Positions 18,797-28,127 of a DNA stretch of 64,000 nt are shown here, in pieces. Made by a program: the position numbers and the translations under genes. The notes beneath the pieces were generated by a model, which was not told the DNA's origin, searched no databases, and saw nothing but the letters and a program-made list of their open reading frames with translations. The stretch is from Sulfuricurvum sp. (GTDB lineage: Bacteria > Campylobacterota > Campylobacteria > Campylobacterales > Sulfurimonadaceae), in NCBI GenBank assembly GCA_028714915.1, contig JAQTLL010000002.1:124001-188000 (forward strand), read 5' to 3'. The first letter of the stretch is position 1. Each line of letters opens with the position of its first letter.

Positions 18797-19368
18797 GCCA
18801 AACTATTTTGGAAATCGAAAACCTTAGCTTCGGATACTCTCATGAGAAAAAAATTTTCGATAATTTTTCTCTTACCTTGAAGAGAGGAGAGATAAAAGCG
18901 ATTGTGGGACCCAGCGGTGTGGGAAAATCAACATTGTTTGAGCTTATTTTGGGTCGTTTAAAGGCTCAAAAGGGGGAAATAAAAGTGGCAACTCTTTCGC
19001 AAGTATTTCAAGACCCCTACAGCTCATTTCATCCCACTTATACGATTCGTGAACAAATAGCAGATGTAACTTCGATGGAGGGGTACGAGAGTTTGTTATC
19101 TCAAATGGGATTAGAGGAGTTGCATTTGGATACCCTCCCTCATAAACTTTCCGGCGGTCAGTTACAACGGTGTTCGATTTTACGAGCACTGCTCATGAAG
19201 CCACAGCTTTTACTTCTTGATGAGCCGACGTCGGCATTGGATAATCTTAATCAGCTCGATATTATGAAATTGATTGTGAAACATTTGGAGGGGACGGGGG
19301 TGTTACTCATCACCCATGACCAATATCTCGCACAATGGTGTGCTAATGAGGTTATTTCGTTAACGTAA
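18793..19368 (+). CDS. ABC transporter ATP-binding protein, orphan
   Basis: Single ABC domain of 191 residues, shorter than most. Walker A is G-P-S-G-V-G-K-S-T, the Q loop is Q-V-F-Q-D-P-Y-S-S-F-H-P, the signature is L-S-G-G-Q-L-Q-R and Walker B is L-L-L-L-D-E-P-T. The Q-loop wording resembles oligopeptide/nickel importers (DppF/NikE type). No permease or binding protein is adjacent, so its partner is elsewhere or unknown. TTG start with AAGG eight bases upstream, overlapping the proA stop. Its end overlaps the convergent crcB by 17 bases. Confidence 0.85.
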   Translation: MSQTILEIENLSFGYSHEKKIFDNFSLTLKRGEIKAIVGPSGVGKSTLFELILGRLKAQKGEIKVATLSQVFQDPYSSFHPTYTIREQIADVTSMEGYESLLSQMGLEELHLDTLPHKLSGGQLQRCSILRALLMKPQLLLLDEPTSALDNLNQLDIMKLIVKHLEGTGVLLITHDQYLAQWCANEVISLT

Positions 19369-19741
19369 CCAGATAATATCCTGATGCTGCCATGGCAACT
19401 GTTCCGAAGGTATTAAGCGCCATATTCGCCGCCGCCATCAATAGATTTCCACCACTGAGTAAAAATACGGTTTCCATCGCAAAGGTTGAATAGGTGGTAA
19501 ATCCCCCTAAAAATCCGGTAGTCAGAAATGATTTTGCCTGCACGCTAAAAAAAGTAGTGTAGCTGAAATAGGCAAAAAGAACCCCTATGATAAAACTGCC
19601 GATGAGATTGACCGAGAGAGTACCAAAGGGGAGGGTGTGAGGCAAATGGTGGTTTACGACACCGTTAAGATAAGCTCGAAAAATGGCACCGATAAAGGCT
19701 CCGCTACCGATTGCGAGGATGGTTTGTAAACTCATCATCAT
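19352..19741 (-). CDS. crcB: Fluoride efflux channel CrcB
   Basis: Small membrane protein with four hydrophobic segments that exports fluoride as a dimer. It shows G-A-F-I-G-A-I-F-R near the N-terminus, G-T-L-S-V-N-L-I-G-S-F and T-G-F-L-G-G-F-T-T-Y-S-T-F, the CrcB core. The open frame extends 20 codons upstream, but the fold begins at the triple Met at 19741, giving 129 residues, close to the family norm; that start is used here. It overlaps the plsC gene by 38 bases. No fluoride riboswitch is evident. Confidence 0.92.
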   Translation of the reverse strand: MMMSLQTILAIGSGAFIGAIFRAYLNGVVNHHLPHTLPFGTLSVNLIGSFIIGVLFAYFSYTTFFSVQAKSFLTTGFLGGFTTYSTFAMETVFLLSGGNLLMAAANMALNTFGTVAMAASGYYLVTLTK

Positions 19742-20405
19742 ATACCTTTTGCATTTGGTTTTGGGTGTTTTTGAGCCAATCTGGATTACTTTTATCGGCA
19801 ATAAACGGTTCCATAAAAACAGCTGTTGCTATACCTGGACGAAAATCTTTGCGTTTATTGCTAAAGTAGGATGAAGTAGCAATGAGAACAACGGGCTGAA
19901 CTTTAAGCGCATATTTATCTGCTACCATTTTAGCCCCTGCTTTAAAAGGTTTCATAACTCCGCTCTCGCTGCGAGTTCCTTCGGGGAAGATAGTGATGGC
20001 ACGCCCCTCATCTAGCCGCTCTTTGGCATCTTTAATCATCTTAACCAAAGATGTTTTACTTTCACGTTCTACAGCAATATCGTTGGGAAGTTTAAGGACT
20101 AGCCCGAAAAAAGGGACATCAAAAAGTTCTCTTTTGGCAACCCATGCGAGATCATGGGATGTGATAGTCTCCATGATGCCAATATCAATATCACTTTGAT
20201 GATTGATGAGAAACATCTGTGTATCAGGATCACATTTTCCTTTTACCCTTACAGGAGAGAAAATAAATAAGCGGATGAACCACGAGGATAATTTTACAGA
20301 GTAAGGTTTTGGAAGAAGATAAAACATTACAATCATAAGCGTCATCCCCGTAAAGATGACAATTACGGCATAAAGCCATCTAATTCGAGCAAAGATCGCG
20401 TGCAT
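19704..20405 (-). CDS. plsC: 1-acylglycerol-3-phosphate acyltransferase
   Basis: Adds the second acyl chain to make phosphatidic acid at the inner membrane. The 233-residue protein has N-terminal hydrophobic segments, N-H-Q-S-D-I-D (the N-H-x4-D acyltransferase motif) and F-P-E-G-T-R-S. It overlaps the upstream gene by 26 bases and belongs to the minus-strand run ctpA-pur-plsC-crcB. Confidence 0.92.
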   Translation of the reverse strand: MHAIFARIRWLYAVIVIFTGMTLMIVMFYLLPKPYSVKLSSWFIRLFIFSPVRVKGKCDPDTQMFLINHQSDIDIGIMETITSHDLAWVAKRELFDVPFFGLVLKLPNDIAVERESKTSLVKMIKDAKERLDEGRAITIFPEGTRSESGVMKPFKAGAKMVADKYALKVQPVVLIATSSYFSNKRKDFRPGIATAVFMEPFIADKSNPDWLKNTQNQMQKVYDDEFTNHPRNR

Positions 20406-21540
20406 GCACCCAGCCTACTTTATTATTTCCAAGATGGATTTTTGTAAAATCTCCTACCGTATTTTCGACTTCCAGCTTCTCTTCTTCTGTAGTCGTTTCA
20501 AAAATCGTTCCATGTTTAATCGGTAAAAGATAGACAGATGCACCTTTTTTAACACACACATTTGAGTTGGGAAGAAGTGCAAAAATTACATAAAAAAGAG
20601 GGAGAACCGAGGCGTACAAATACCACTTTGAGCGTCTCCAATAGAACAATGAGATACAAATCACCCCAAAAATTGCAGCAGCTCCCACTTTTAATTCGGT
20701 ATGGCGTGCATCCGTTGGAGAAAGATCGCTTTGTGTCGATACAGCGTCATCGTCAACAATAATAGGGATACTGATAGATTCATAACGATTTTTTTTGAGA
20801 TTAAAGATGGTAAAATCGAGGGTTTGTTCGCTGTTGGGAATAATGGCATAATAGGTCATCGTTGATTCGGCTACATTAGGAAGCTTAGATTCAAAGCCTT
20901 GCTTAATAGCGTTGACAAGTGAAAATGTTGCAATATTACAGCGTGTTGCTTTGACTGTAAAGACAACAATATTGCTCTCTTGATTGTATGCAGTTGTTTT
21001 ATAGTCGATGACTTTAAACGAATCGGCTAAGACATTGGCATACGTTGAAGGGGGATTCAAAGGAGAAGCATTAAAAGAAATTCCTGCTAATACATTGGAA
21101 AGCGCTCCTGTGGAAGTTGCTGTTGCCGTGATGTCTGGAAGACGTATCGTATTAGATTGAACGAGAAAATAAAAAGTATCGTAAACCGCATCACCCTTAA
21201 CACTGCGAACCGGAGTTTGGCTGAAAATACGGATTCCCTCTTCCCCTTGCAGGGTATATTCAATATTTCCAGAAGCAACATCGGTCGGCGTGAGCTTTAG
21301 AGTCAGAGGAAAAATTTCACCGATATAGAGATGGGAAGGTGTATTGGAGTGTTCTAAAACGACTGCACCATTATTTTTGGTAGCATTGGAAAACAACGTG
21401 TCAATACCGTTTTGCTCTGTAGTGTCAGAGCTTTGAGGTGCTTGTGTCTCTTGGGGTGCGGCAGTATCGGTTAAGACCGAAGGCTCAGCCCAAAGCAGCC
21501 CGACTAGTAGTGATGATAAAATAAGGATTAATTTTTTCAA
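20380..21540 (-). CDS. Membrane protein with C-terminal SH3 domain, BatD/BatE-like
   Basis: Protein of 386 residues. It has a signal peptide (about 1-18), a periplasmic beta-rich region resembling BatD (about 65-270), two membrane segments (about 283-300 and 305-325) and a bacterial SH3 domain (about 330-386) ending G-W-V-H-A-R-D-L. The order of beta region, membrane hairpin and SH3 recalls a BatD-BatE combination. It lies between purQ and plsC, overlapping purQ by four bases, although it has no obvious purine role. Function unknown. Confidence 0.55.
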   Translation of the reverse strand: MKKLILILSSLLVGLLWAEPSVLTDTAAPQETQAPQSSDTTEQNGIDTLFSNATKNNGAVVLEHSNTPSHLYIGEIFPLTLKLTPTDVASGNIEYTLQGEEGIRIFSQTPVRSVKGDAVYDTFYFLVQSNTIRLPDITATATSTGALSNVLAGISFNASPLNPPSTYANVLADSFKVIDYKTTAYNQESNIVVFTVKATRCNIATFSLVNAIKQGFESKLPNVAESTMTYYAIIPNSEQTLDFTIFNLKKNRYESISIPIIVDDDAVSTQSDLSPTDARHTELKVGAAAIFGVICISLFYWRRSKWYLYASVLPLFYVIFALLPNSNVCVKKGASVYLLPIKHGTIFETTTEEEKLEVENTVGDFTKIHLGNNKVGWVHARDLCSN

Positions 21541-22223
21541 GCGGATAAAAAGCCCTCAAGCATACGACGACCATCACTGCTTCCAAGTAATGATTCCATC
21601 GCCCGTTCAGGGTGAGGCATCAATCCAAACACATTTTTGGCAACATTACAAATTCCAGCGATACTATCAATCGAACCGTTTGGGTTATCAATATTTCCAT
21701 TTTCATCGGTATATTGCAATAATACTTGATGATTGGTATAAAGCTCTTTTAGACCTTGGGCATCAATATAATAGTTTCCGTCATGGTGAGCGATAGGAAT
21801 ATTAACCACTTCATTCGCCTCGCAAAGACGTAAAAATGTATTATCATATGAAATAACTTTTAAGTGATGATGACGTGAAATGAAATGAAGCCCTTCATTG
21901 CGTTTGAGCGCACCCGGAAGAAGACCTATTTCTGTCAAGACTTGAAAACCGTTACAAATCCCCAGTACTTTTCCTCCATCATTAGCATAGTGTTTCAGTG
22001 CTTTCATAATGGGTGACATTTTGGCAATAGCTCCGCTGCGAAGATAGTCTCCATAGCTAAAACCACCTGCAACCACTACCAAATCGGTTCCATCAGGAAT
22101 AGTGTTTTCTTTGTGCCACAAGATGACTGTTTCACACCCAAGTGAATCAAATGCGTGCTGTGTATCGTATTCACAGTTGGTTCCCGGGAACTGTACGATA
22201 CCTACTTTTATCTTTGCACTCAT
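21537..22223 (-). CDS. purQ: FGAM synthase subunit PurQ
   Basis: Glutaminase subunit supplying ammonia to PurL in purine synthesis. The 228 residues show the class I amidotransferase triad: Cys in G-I-C-N-G-F-Q, and H-P-E near the C-terminus (L-M-P-H-P-E-R-A). The N-terminus reads V-G-I-V-Q-F-P-G-T-N-C. It overlaps purS by four bases. purL is not in the window. Confidence 0.96.
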   Translation of the reverse strand: MSAKIKVGIVQFPGTNCEYDTQHAFDSLGCETVILWHKENTIPDGTDLVVVAGGFSYGDYLRSGAIAKMSPIMKALKHYANDGGKVLGICNGFQVLTEIGLLPGALKRNEGLHFISRHHHLKVISYDNTFLRLCEANEVVNIPIAHHDGNYYIDAQGLKELYTNHQVLLQYTDENGNIDNPNGSIDSIAGICNVAKNVFGLMPHPERAMESLLGSSDGRRMLEGFLSA

Positions 22224-22462
22224 GAAATAATCTCAATATTATAATCTTCAATAACAGTATTGGCTAATAGCTCTTCACACATGTGAGCTACTTTTTCTTT
22301 TGCCGCAGCACTATCACTCTCGTCCATTTCAATAATAATTTGCTTACCGACACGAACGTCACGAACACTCTCGAATCCATGACCGCTAAGTGCGTGCAAG
22401 ACTGCTTTCCCCTGAGAGTCAAGAACTCCGTTTTTTAAAAATACATTGACAATTGCTTTCAT
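22220..22462 (-). CDS. purS: FGAM synthase subunit PurS
   Basis: Small subunit (80 residues) that bridges PurQ and PurL. It shows the PurS pattern: D-x-Q-G-K-A-V near residue 16, a G-F-x-S-V-R-D-V-R-V-G-K strand, and a C-terminal helix-strand with L-L-A-N-T-V-I-E-D-Y. It lies between purC and purQ. Confidence 0.94.
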   Translation of the reverse strand: MKAIVNVFLKNGVLDSQGKAVLHALSGHGFESVRDVRVGKQIIIEMDESDSAAAKEKVAHMCEELLANTVIEDYNIEIIS

Positions 22463-22476
22463 GTTCTTCCTTAAAA

Positions 22477-23187
22477 TTAGTTCAAAATTCTATTTAATAC
22501 TTCTTCGTAGGCGACTTTGAGTCCACCCATCCCTTGACGAAAACGGTCTTTGTCCATTTTTTCACCTGTCTCTAAATCCCAAAAACGGCAGTTGTCAGGA
22601 CTGATCTCATCTGCAAGAATAATTTTACCATTTTCATCACGACCGAACTCAAGTTTGAAATCGACAAGATTTAACCCACGTGCATGAAAATAAGGGCGTA
22701 AAATATCGTTCACTTGACGTGCCATGGCGCGAAGTTGATCAAGTTCCGCCTCATTTTTAACAAGTCCTAAGATAAGGCAGTGCTGATCATTGAGTTTTGG
22801 ATCACCCAGAGCATCATTTTTGTAATCAAATTCGACCAACGTAAATGGAAGTACCGTACCATCGGCAATTCCAAGATTTTTGCTCAGACTTCCAGTGGCA
22901 ATATTGCGTACAATGACTTCGATAAGGATAATATCAACTTTTTTACACAGCATATTCGTATCATCGAGCATCTTAACAAAATGGGATTCAACCCCTTCGC
23001 GTGCGAGCATTTTGAAAAGTTCAGTTGAAATTTTGTTATTCAGAGCACCTTTACCCGCTTCACTGTCTTTTTTAGCGCCATTAAATGCGGTCAAATCGTC
23101 TTTGAATTCTGCGATAACCAAATTTGCATCGTCGGTATTAAAAAGGCGTTTTGCCTTTCCTTCATAAATGAGTTCGCGTTTTTCCAT
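22477..23187 (-). CDS. purC: SAICAR synthetase
   Basis: Joins aspartate to CAIR in purine synthesis. The 236-residue enzyme begins with Y-E-G-K-A-K-R-L-F and has [21 protein letters not shown] and [14 protein letters not shown]. It starts two bases after ctpA ends and is followed by purS after 14 bases. Confidence 0.97.
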   Translation of the reverse strand: MEKRELIYEGKAKRLFNTDDANLVIAEFKDDLTAFNGAKKDSEAGKGALNNKISTELFKMLAREGVESHFVKMLDDTNMLCKKVDIILIEVIVRNIATGSLSKNLGIADGTVLPFTLVEFDYKNDALGDPKLNDQHCLILGLVKNEAELDQLRAMARQVNDILRPYFHARGLNLVDFKLEFGRDENGKIILADEISPDNCRFWDLETGEKMDKDRFRQGMGGLKVAYEEVLNRILN

Positions 23188-23189
23188 GA

Positions 23190-24515
23190 CTATTTTCCTT
23201 TTACTATGATAAGAGCTTTGAGGATGCCGACACCCTCTTTGAGTTGTATGTCTTTTGTAAGCTGCTCTTTGGTGATAATGGTTTTGTTGGTAGCATTGAT
23301 TTCGGTAACGTCTACCATCCCATTTGTTTTTTCGAGCTCATTTTCGAGGTGTTTTTTTAAATCTGCTTCTTTAATATCAAAATTGTTTTCACGTTTTTTG
23401 ATCTCTCCGGCATCGACTTCAACATCAGGAATGACACCAACGGCTTGGATAGTACGTCCGCTAGGGAGGTAGTATCGGGCAATGGTAAGCTTGATGGCTT
23501 CCGTATCGGTGATGGGCATAACGATTTGAACAGACCCTTTTCCGAAGGTTTTGGTTCCTACAATCACGCCGCGTTTCAAATCTTGTATCGCACCGCTGAC
23601 GATTTCAGAAGCGCTGGCTGAACCTTCGTTTACGAGTACTACAAGAGGAAGATGCGTAACGGTCCCTTTTTTGGTGGCACTGTAGCTGATGTCATCACTC
23701 TTAATGCGCCCTTTTTGAGAAACGATTACCCCCTCATCCACAAACAAATCAGTGAGTTCAACCGCCTGATCGAGCAACCCGCCCGGATTATTACGAAGAT
23801 CGAGGATAATACCTTGGCTTTTTGCTGCATATTTTTTGAGTACGGCTTTAACATCGTTAGCAACTTTTTTATCAAAACTGGTGACACGTATATAAAGGAT
23901 ATTGTCATCAATAGTACGAGCATAGACGGATTCAACGGTGATGATGTCACGAATAATATGAAATTTGAGCGGCTCACCTGCCCCTTTGCGAACAACAGTC
24001 AAGTCAATGGGTGTTTTTGGAGTACCTCGCATAACCCCTACCGCATCATCGATGGTCATACTAAGGGTGGATTTATCATTAATTTTGAGGATAATATCTC
24101 CCGCTTTGATTCCCGCTTTATCAGCAGGTGTCCCTTCGATAGGGGCGATGACGGTGAGGGCATTGTCCCGCATTCCGACCGTAATTCCTAATCCGCCAAA
24201 TTCGCCATCAGTTTGACTTTTGAGAGACTCAAAGCTTTTTTTATCCAAAAAGGTAGAATGGGCATCGAGATTGGAAAGAAGACCTTGAAGAGATTTGTCA
24301 ATGAGCTGATCAACCCCAAGACCATCAACATTGTATTGCTCCACGATACTGAGGACTTTGGTAAATTTTGCCAGCGATTGGAGCCGTGAGGCTTCTGCAG
24401 AAGCCTCTGAGGGGAGGGGCTGTACGTCACTTTTGGCAACCAGGGAAGTGGAGAGTGCAAAGCTGAGTGCGATTGCACTGATAAAGCCTACTACCATCAT
24501 TTTTTTATTTTTCAT
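23190..24515 (-). CDS. ctpA: C-terminal processing peptidase (S41)
   Basis: Periplasmic serine protease of 441 residues that trims or degrades envelope proteins. It has an N-terminal signal sequence, a PDZ domain (about 100-185) and the S41 core. The nucleophile lies in [10 protein letters not shown] and the catalytic lysine in F-G-K-G-S-V-Q. The tail of about 75 residues is charged. It heads the minus-strand purine run and has its own promoter. Confidence 0.94.
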   Translation of the reverse strand: MKNKKMMVVGFISAIALSFALSTSLVAKSDVQPLPSEASAEASRLQSLAKFTKVLSIVEQYNVDGLGVDQLIDKSLQGLLSNLDAHSTFLDKKSFESLKSQTDGEFGGLGITVGMRDNALTVIAPIEGTPADKAGIKAGDIILKINDKSTLSMTIDDAVGVMRGTPKTPIDLTVVRKGAGEPLKFHIIRDIITVESVYARTIDDNILYIRVTSFDKKVANDVKAVLKKYAAKSQGIILDLRNNPGGLLDQAVELTDLFVDEGVIVSQKGRIKSDDISYSATKKGTVTHLPLVVLVNEGSASASEIVSGAIQDLKRGVIVGTKTFGKGSVQIVMPITDTEAIKLTIARYYLPSGRTIQAVGVIPDVEVDAGEIKKRENNFDIKEADLKKHLENELEKTNGMVDVTEINATNKTIITKEQLTKDIQLKEGVGILKALIIVKGK

Positions 24516-24560
24516 GAGTTACTAAACCTTTTTGGTCTACATGCGTATTTAAGATGGGCA

Positions 24561-24566
24561 ATTATA
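24561..24566 (-). promoter_or_regulatory. Probable -10 box of ctpA
   Basis: ATTATA on the plus strand gives TATAAT on the minus strand, 46 bases before the ctpA start. It probably drives the ctpA-purC-purS-purQ run. Confidence 0.5.
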
Positions 24567-24585
24567 GTTAAAACTCCATTAATAA

Positions 24586-24789
24586 TCAATTGACATTGAT
24601 AATGACATCTCCAATTTGGATTTGTTCCCCTCGGAGGATTTTGGCACGTTTGCGTGTTTCAACTTCGCCATTTCGCTTAACGTGTCCTTCTTCTACAAGC
24701 AGCTTGGCCTGTCCGCCTGAATCTACGAGGTCTAAAACTTTTAATAATTTGGTAAGTTCGATGTATTCATCGGTTAAAGTAAAGGTCAT
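24586..24789 (-). CDS. S4-domain RNA-binding protein (YbcJ-like)
   Basis: Protein of 67 residues consisting of a single S4 domain. V-D-S-G-G-Q-A-K-L-L-V-E-E-G-H-V-K-R-N-G is the core RNA-binding loop, followed by E-T-R-K-R-A-K-I and G-D-V-I. Free-standing S4 proteins bind ribosomal or stalled-complex RNA in other bacteria; the target here is unknown. Confidence 0.85.
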   Translation of the reverse strand: MTFTLTDEYIELTKLLKVLDLVDSGGQAKLLVEEGHVKRNGEVETRKRAKILRGEQIQIGDVIINVN

Positions 24790-24881
24790 TGTATGTCCAT
24801 AATTTAAAAATAGGCGTAAATAAGAGTTTAAGAAAGAGAAAGAGAACCGAAGTGAAGCTCAGAAATGAGCTTCAGTATCTT

Positions 24882-25163
24882 TTACCAGTTGTTGCTACGC
24901 TCACGTGGAGGGCGTGGAGCACGTGGGCGTGCTTCGTTTACACGAAGTGTACGTCCGCCGAAGTCGCTATTTTCAAGCGCAGTGATTGCCTTGTTGGCTT
25001 CATCTTGGTTTACCATTTCAACAAAACCGAAACCACGAAAACGTCCTGTCTCTTTGTCGTTAACGAATTTAACCGAACTAACTTCACCGTATTGTCCAAA
25101 AAGATCTTTTAGATCGTTTTCATCTTTGCCGTAGGGAATATTCCCGACATAAATTTGTATCAC
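24882..25163 (-). CDS. RRM-type RNA-binding protein
   Basis: Protein of 93 residues with one RNA-recognition motif. RNP2 is I-Y-V-G-N-I-P (residues 3-9) and RNP1 is G-R-F-R-G-F-G-F-V-E-M (about 40-50). The aromatic positions needed for RNA stacking are present. The tail is rich in Arg and Pro. Related proteins in cyanobacteria and other bacteria act in RNA metabolism and cold response; the role here is unknown. A possible -10 TATAGT lies at 25188-25193. Confidence 0.9.
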   Translation of the reverse strand: MIQIYVGNIPYGKDENDLKDLFGQYGEVSSVKFVNDKETGRFRGFGFVEMVNQDEANKAITALENSDFGGRTLRVNEARPRAPRPPRERSNNW

Positions 25164-25355
25164 ATTGTGCTCCGTGAGAAAAATCGAACTATAACCAGCA
25201 TAATCCTTAGGACTTATTTTATCCGCTCCAATCTTAGGCTAATGTTAAAAAAGGTGAAGAGAGCGTAAAATCACAAAGAATAATAGTTGATGATGATTTA
25301 AATGGAAAATTTATATCAATAATCTTACAAAAGCCTCCTCTTATTTGCTCTTAGA

Positions 25356-25361
25356 TATAAT
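25356..25361 (+). promoter_or_regulatory. Probable -10 box of the ABC-F gene
   Basis: TATAAT followed by CGCGCC, the same string as at the prs promoter, 41 bases before the start codon. Confidence 0.55.
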
Positions 25362-25401
25362 CGCGCCATTTAATATACCTCGATAAAGAGAGCACACATT
25401 T

Positions 25402-27006
25402 ATGGTACAAGTTACAAAATTAACAATGCGTTTTGGAAGTCGGATTTTGTTTGAGGGGATTAACCTCAAGCTTGATCGGCATAAACGTTACGGTCTCATC
25501 GGTGCGAACGGTGCCGGAAAAACAACCTTCTTAAATATTCTTAGTGGTCAGATTAAAGACTATGAGGGTGACGTCTCTATTGAGCCTGGCCTTAAGGTCG
25601 GTATTTTAGGGCAAAATCAATTTGCTTATGAAGATTTTACCATTGCTGATACCGTTTTATTTGGAAACAAGCGTCTTTATGATGCCATCAAAGAGAAAGA
25701 ACATTTGTATGCTAATGGTGATTTTGAGGATGATAAAGTCAACGATCGTCTTGCAGAACTTGAAATGATCAGTGTTGAGGAAGACCCAACGTATGAGTAC
25801 GATGTCCAAATCGCAAAAATTTTAGAAACGGTCGGGATCAGTGCAGAACATCATCAAGATTTGATGTCTACCCTCCCTTCATCGGAAAAATTCAAAGTTT
25901 TGTTGGCACAAGTGTTGTATCCAAAACCTGATGTTTTGTTCCTTGATGAGCCTACAAATAACCTCGATATTGAAACTATCGGATGGTTGGAGCGTGAGCT
26001 TCAGCGCCATGAGGGGACGTTGGTTATTATCTCGCATGACCGTCACTTTATCAATGCCGTTGTGACCAATATTCTCGATGTTGACTTCCAAAAAATCCGC
26101 GAGTTTACGGGGACGTACGATGATTGGTATTTGGCGTCTACCGTTATGGCAAACCAAATGCAGATGGATCGGGATAAAAAAGTAAAAGAAAAAGAGCAGC
26201 TCGAAGCATTTGTCCGCCGCTTCTCTGCCAATGCATCCAAAGCAAAACAAGCAACATCACGTCAAAAACAGCTTGATAAGATGAACATTGAAGACATCAA
26301 GCCCTCAAGCCGTCGTGATCCAAGTATTGTTTTTAAAGCCAAGCGTCAGATGGGGGATGAGGCATTACGCGTAGCGAATGTTTCCCATAGTTATGGTGAT
26401 CTAAATGTTTTGCATAATTTCGACATTCTTGTTGCTCCGGGGGAAAAGATCGCTATTATCGGTGCCAACGGTGCCGGTAAATCGACGTTATGTAAAATTC
26501 TTATGGAAGAGATTAAGCCTACCAGCGGAACCGTTACGTGGGGAGCAACCATTGAACCTAGTTATTTCCCGCAAGATACGACGGATAAAATTAAAGGCGA
26601 TGGAACGCTGTATGACTGGCTTCGCGGGTTTGATCCTAAGCGTGAAATTTCAGAGATTCGTAACTGTCTGGGACGAATGCTTTTCAACGGCGAACAGCAA
26701 GAGAAGAGTGTTGAGAAAATCAGCGGGGGAGAAAAGCACCGTATGATGCTTTCCAAGATGATGCTTGAGGGGGGCAATTTCCTCGTACTCGATGAGCCTA
26801 CCAATCACCTTGACCTTGAAGCGATTGTTGCTTTGGGTGAGGCATTGCTGGACTTTGAAGGCAATGTCATCTGTGTGAGCCATGACCGTGAGCTTCTTGA
26901 TGCATTTGCAGGGCGTGTTATTGAATTGCACCTCGATGGAACCTATACCGATTTCAAAGGTTCGTACGAAGAGTTTGCTGAAGCAAAAGCAAGCGGATCA
27001 CTGTAG
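25402..27006 (+). CDS. ABC-F family ATPase
   Basis: Soluble protein of 534 residues with two ABC domains and no membrane segments. Walker A sites are G-A-N-G-A-G-K-T-T (first half) and G-A-N-G-A-G-K-S-T (second half). Each half has D-E-P-T-N. The linker between them (about 240-310) is long and charged, the P-site tRNA interaction motif of ABC-F translation factors. Length and the Y-x-G arrangement are closest to YbiT-like members. Probably acts on the ribosome; it could also give antibiotic protection, which the sequence does not decide. An inverted repeat follows. Confidence 0.92.
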   Translation: MVQVTKLTMRFGSRILFEGINLKLDRHKRYGLIGANGAGKTTFLNILSGQIKDYEGDVSIEPGLKVGILGQNQFAYEDFTIADTVLFGNKRLYDAIKEKEHLYANGDFEDDKVNDRLAELEMISVEEDPTYEYDVQIAKILETVGISAEHHQDLMSTLPSSEKFKVLLAQVLYPKPDVLFLDEPTNNLDIETIGWLERELQRHEGTLVIISHDRHFINAVVTNILDVDFQKIREFTGTYDDWYLASTVMANQMQMDRDKKVKEKEQLEAFVRRFSANASKAKQATSRQKQLDKMNIEDIKPSSRRDPSIVFKAKRQMGDEALRVANVSHSYGDLNVLHNFDILVAPGEKIAIIGANGAGKSTLCKILMEEIKPTSGTVTWGATIEPSYFPQDTTDKIKGDGTLYDWLRGFDPKREISEIRNCLGRMLFNGEQQEKSVEKISGGEKHRMMLSKMMLEGGNFLVLDEPTNHLDLEAIVALGEALLDFEGNVICVSHDRELLDAFAGRVIELHLDGTYTDFKGSYEEFAEAKASGSL

Positions 27007-27013
27007 ATTTTTT

Positions 27014-27068
27014 GTCATTCCCGCGAAAGCGGGAATCTAGCTGGATTCCCGATCAGGTCGGGAATGAC
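27014..27068 (+). repeat. Intergenic inverted repeat, copy 3 (double)
   Basis: Two hairpins in a row: GTCATTCCCGC / GCGGGAAT around GAAA, then ATTCCCGA / TCGGGAATGAC around TCAGG. The outer ends are also inverted (GTCATTCCCG ... CGGGAATGAC), so the whole unit is symmetric. It lies eight bases after the ABC-F stop. Confidence 0.8.
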
Positions 27069-27085
27069 GGGAAGGGGATAGAATT

Positions 27086-27919
27086 ATGAACGATTATAAA
27101 AGTTTTATTGGATTAGGTGTTGCCGGAAATTTTGCCCTTCACCTAGAACAAGCAGGAGAGAGTGCTGATTTCAAAGATGTACTCACCGATGATCCAAACG
27201 GCCCCAAAGGGATGTTTCCTTTTTACATCCCCAACCGTCCTGATTTTTTAGGAACGTATCCTCTAAGCTGCGATACCCTCATCCTTCCTGAGAATCACTG
27301 CAATGTCCAAATCGAGCCAGAAGTGGCACTGATTTGTGATTTGACCTACGATATGCTCGGCAATGTTACACAGATAATTCCTAAGTTTTTTGGTGCTTAT
27401 AATGACTGTTCTTTACGCATTGAAGGTGCTCCTAAAATTAGCCACAAAAAAAATTGGGGAAAGTGTTCCAAGGGATTATCCGATACCCTTATTCCTATTG
27501 ACAATTTTGCACGTGGCGGAGTGATGGACAGTTATCGTATCGCTTCGTTTTTACGGCGTGATGGGATGTTGATGCGTTACGGCGAAGATGTTGAACTCAC
27601 AGGATACAGCTATTTTTACGAGAAGCTTATCGAGTGGATGACCAATCAAATCAATACACAAATATCGGTGGGACCATTGGAGCCAATCAGTGACTATTTA
27701 AAAGAAGCATCTTTCCCAAAACAAGCTATTATCAGTATTGGTGCAACGCGCTATACTCATTTTGGCGAAACAAATTTCCTTCAAGAGAACGATGAGATCA
27801 TGGTCGTAGTGTATGATAACAATCTTTATTGTATGAATCCGATACTGATGATGGCAAACAGTGGCAAGCTGAATGTTGAAGGTGTCAGTGTTCTGGTGCA
27901 AAAGGTAATTTGTGCTTAA
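27086..27919 (+). CDS. DUF5718-like protein
   Basis: Soluble protein of 277 residues that I recall as the DUF5718 family found in Campylobacterota and relatives. It starts F-I-G-L-G-V-A-G-N-F-A-L-H-L-E-Q-A-G-E and has E-P-E-V-A-L near residue 75, a layout reminiscent of the fumarylacetoacetate hydrolase-like fold; that link is an inference. No reaction is known. It overlaps the DUF1653 gene by eight bases. Confidence 0.6.
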   Translation: MNDYKSFIGLGVAGNFALHLEQAGESADFKDVLTDDPNGPKGMFPFYIPNRPDFLGTYPLSCDTLILPENHCNVQIEPEVALICDLTYDMLGNVTQIIPKFFGAYNDCSLRIEGAPKISHKKNWGKCSKGLSDTLIPIDNFARGGVMDSYRIASFLRRDGMLMRYGEDVELTGYSYFYEKLIEWMTNQINTQISVGPLEPISDYLKEASFPKQAIISIGATRYTHFGETNFLQENDEIMVVVYDNNLYCMNPILMMANSGKLNVEGVSVLVQKVICA

Positions 27920-28127
27920 AGAGGGGAAATATCTCCACTATAAAGGAAATGAGTATGACGTAATGGGTGTTGCAAAGCACTCTGAAACCGAGGAATTGCT
28001 TGTTGTCTATCGTGCACTGTATGGTGAGCGAGGGCTTTGGATTCGACCGCTTGAGATGTTCGATGGAGTACTTGATGATGGGACAAAGCGTTTTGTCTAT
28101 GTAGGAGATTCGCATGGCGAAGGGTGA
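27912..28127 (+). CDS. DUF1653 domain protein
   Basis: Protein of 71 residues that matches DUF1653: G-x-Y-x-H-Y-K-G-N-x-Y-x-V near the start, H-S-E-T-x-E-x-L-V-V-Y-x-A-L-Y and W-I-R-P-x-E-M-F. The start is GTG at 27912, overlapping the previous gene. Function unknown. The next gene begins 14 bases before its stop, so all three are coupled. Confidence 0.8.
   Translation: MLKEGKYLHYKGNEYDVMGVAKHSETEELLVVYRALYGERGLWIRPLEMFDGVLDDGTKRFVYVGDSHGEG

Noticed and set aside
19742-19801. Longer CrcB N-terminus (20 extra residues)
   Set aside because: The extra residues are polar, lie inside plsC and precede the conserved first helix; the triple Met is the better start.
27014-27068. Possible CRISPR-like repeat pair
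   Set aside because: Only two adjoining hairpins with no regular spacers; it belongs to the dispersed inverted-repeat family.
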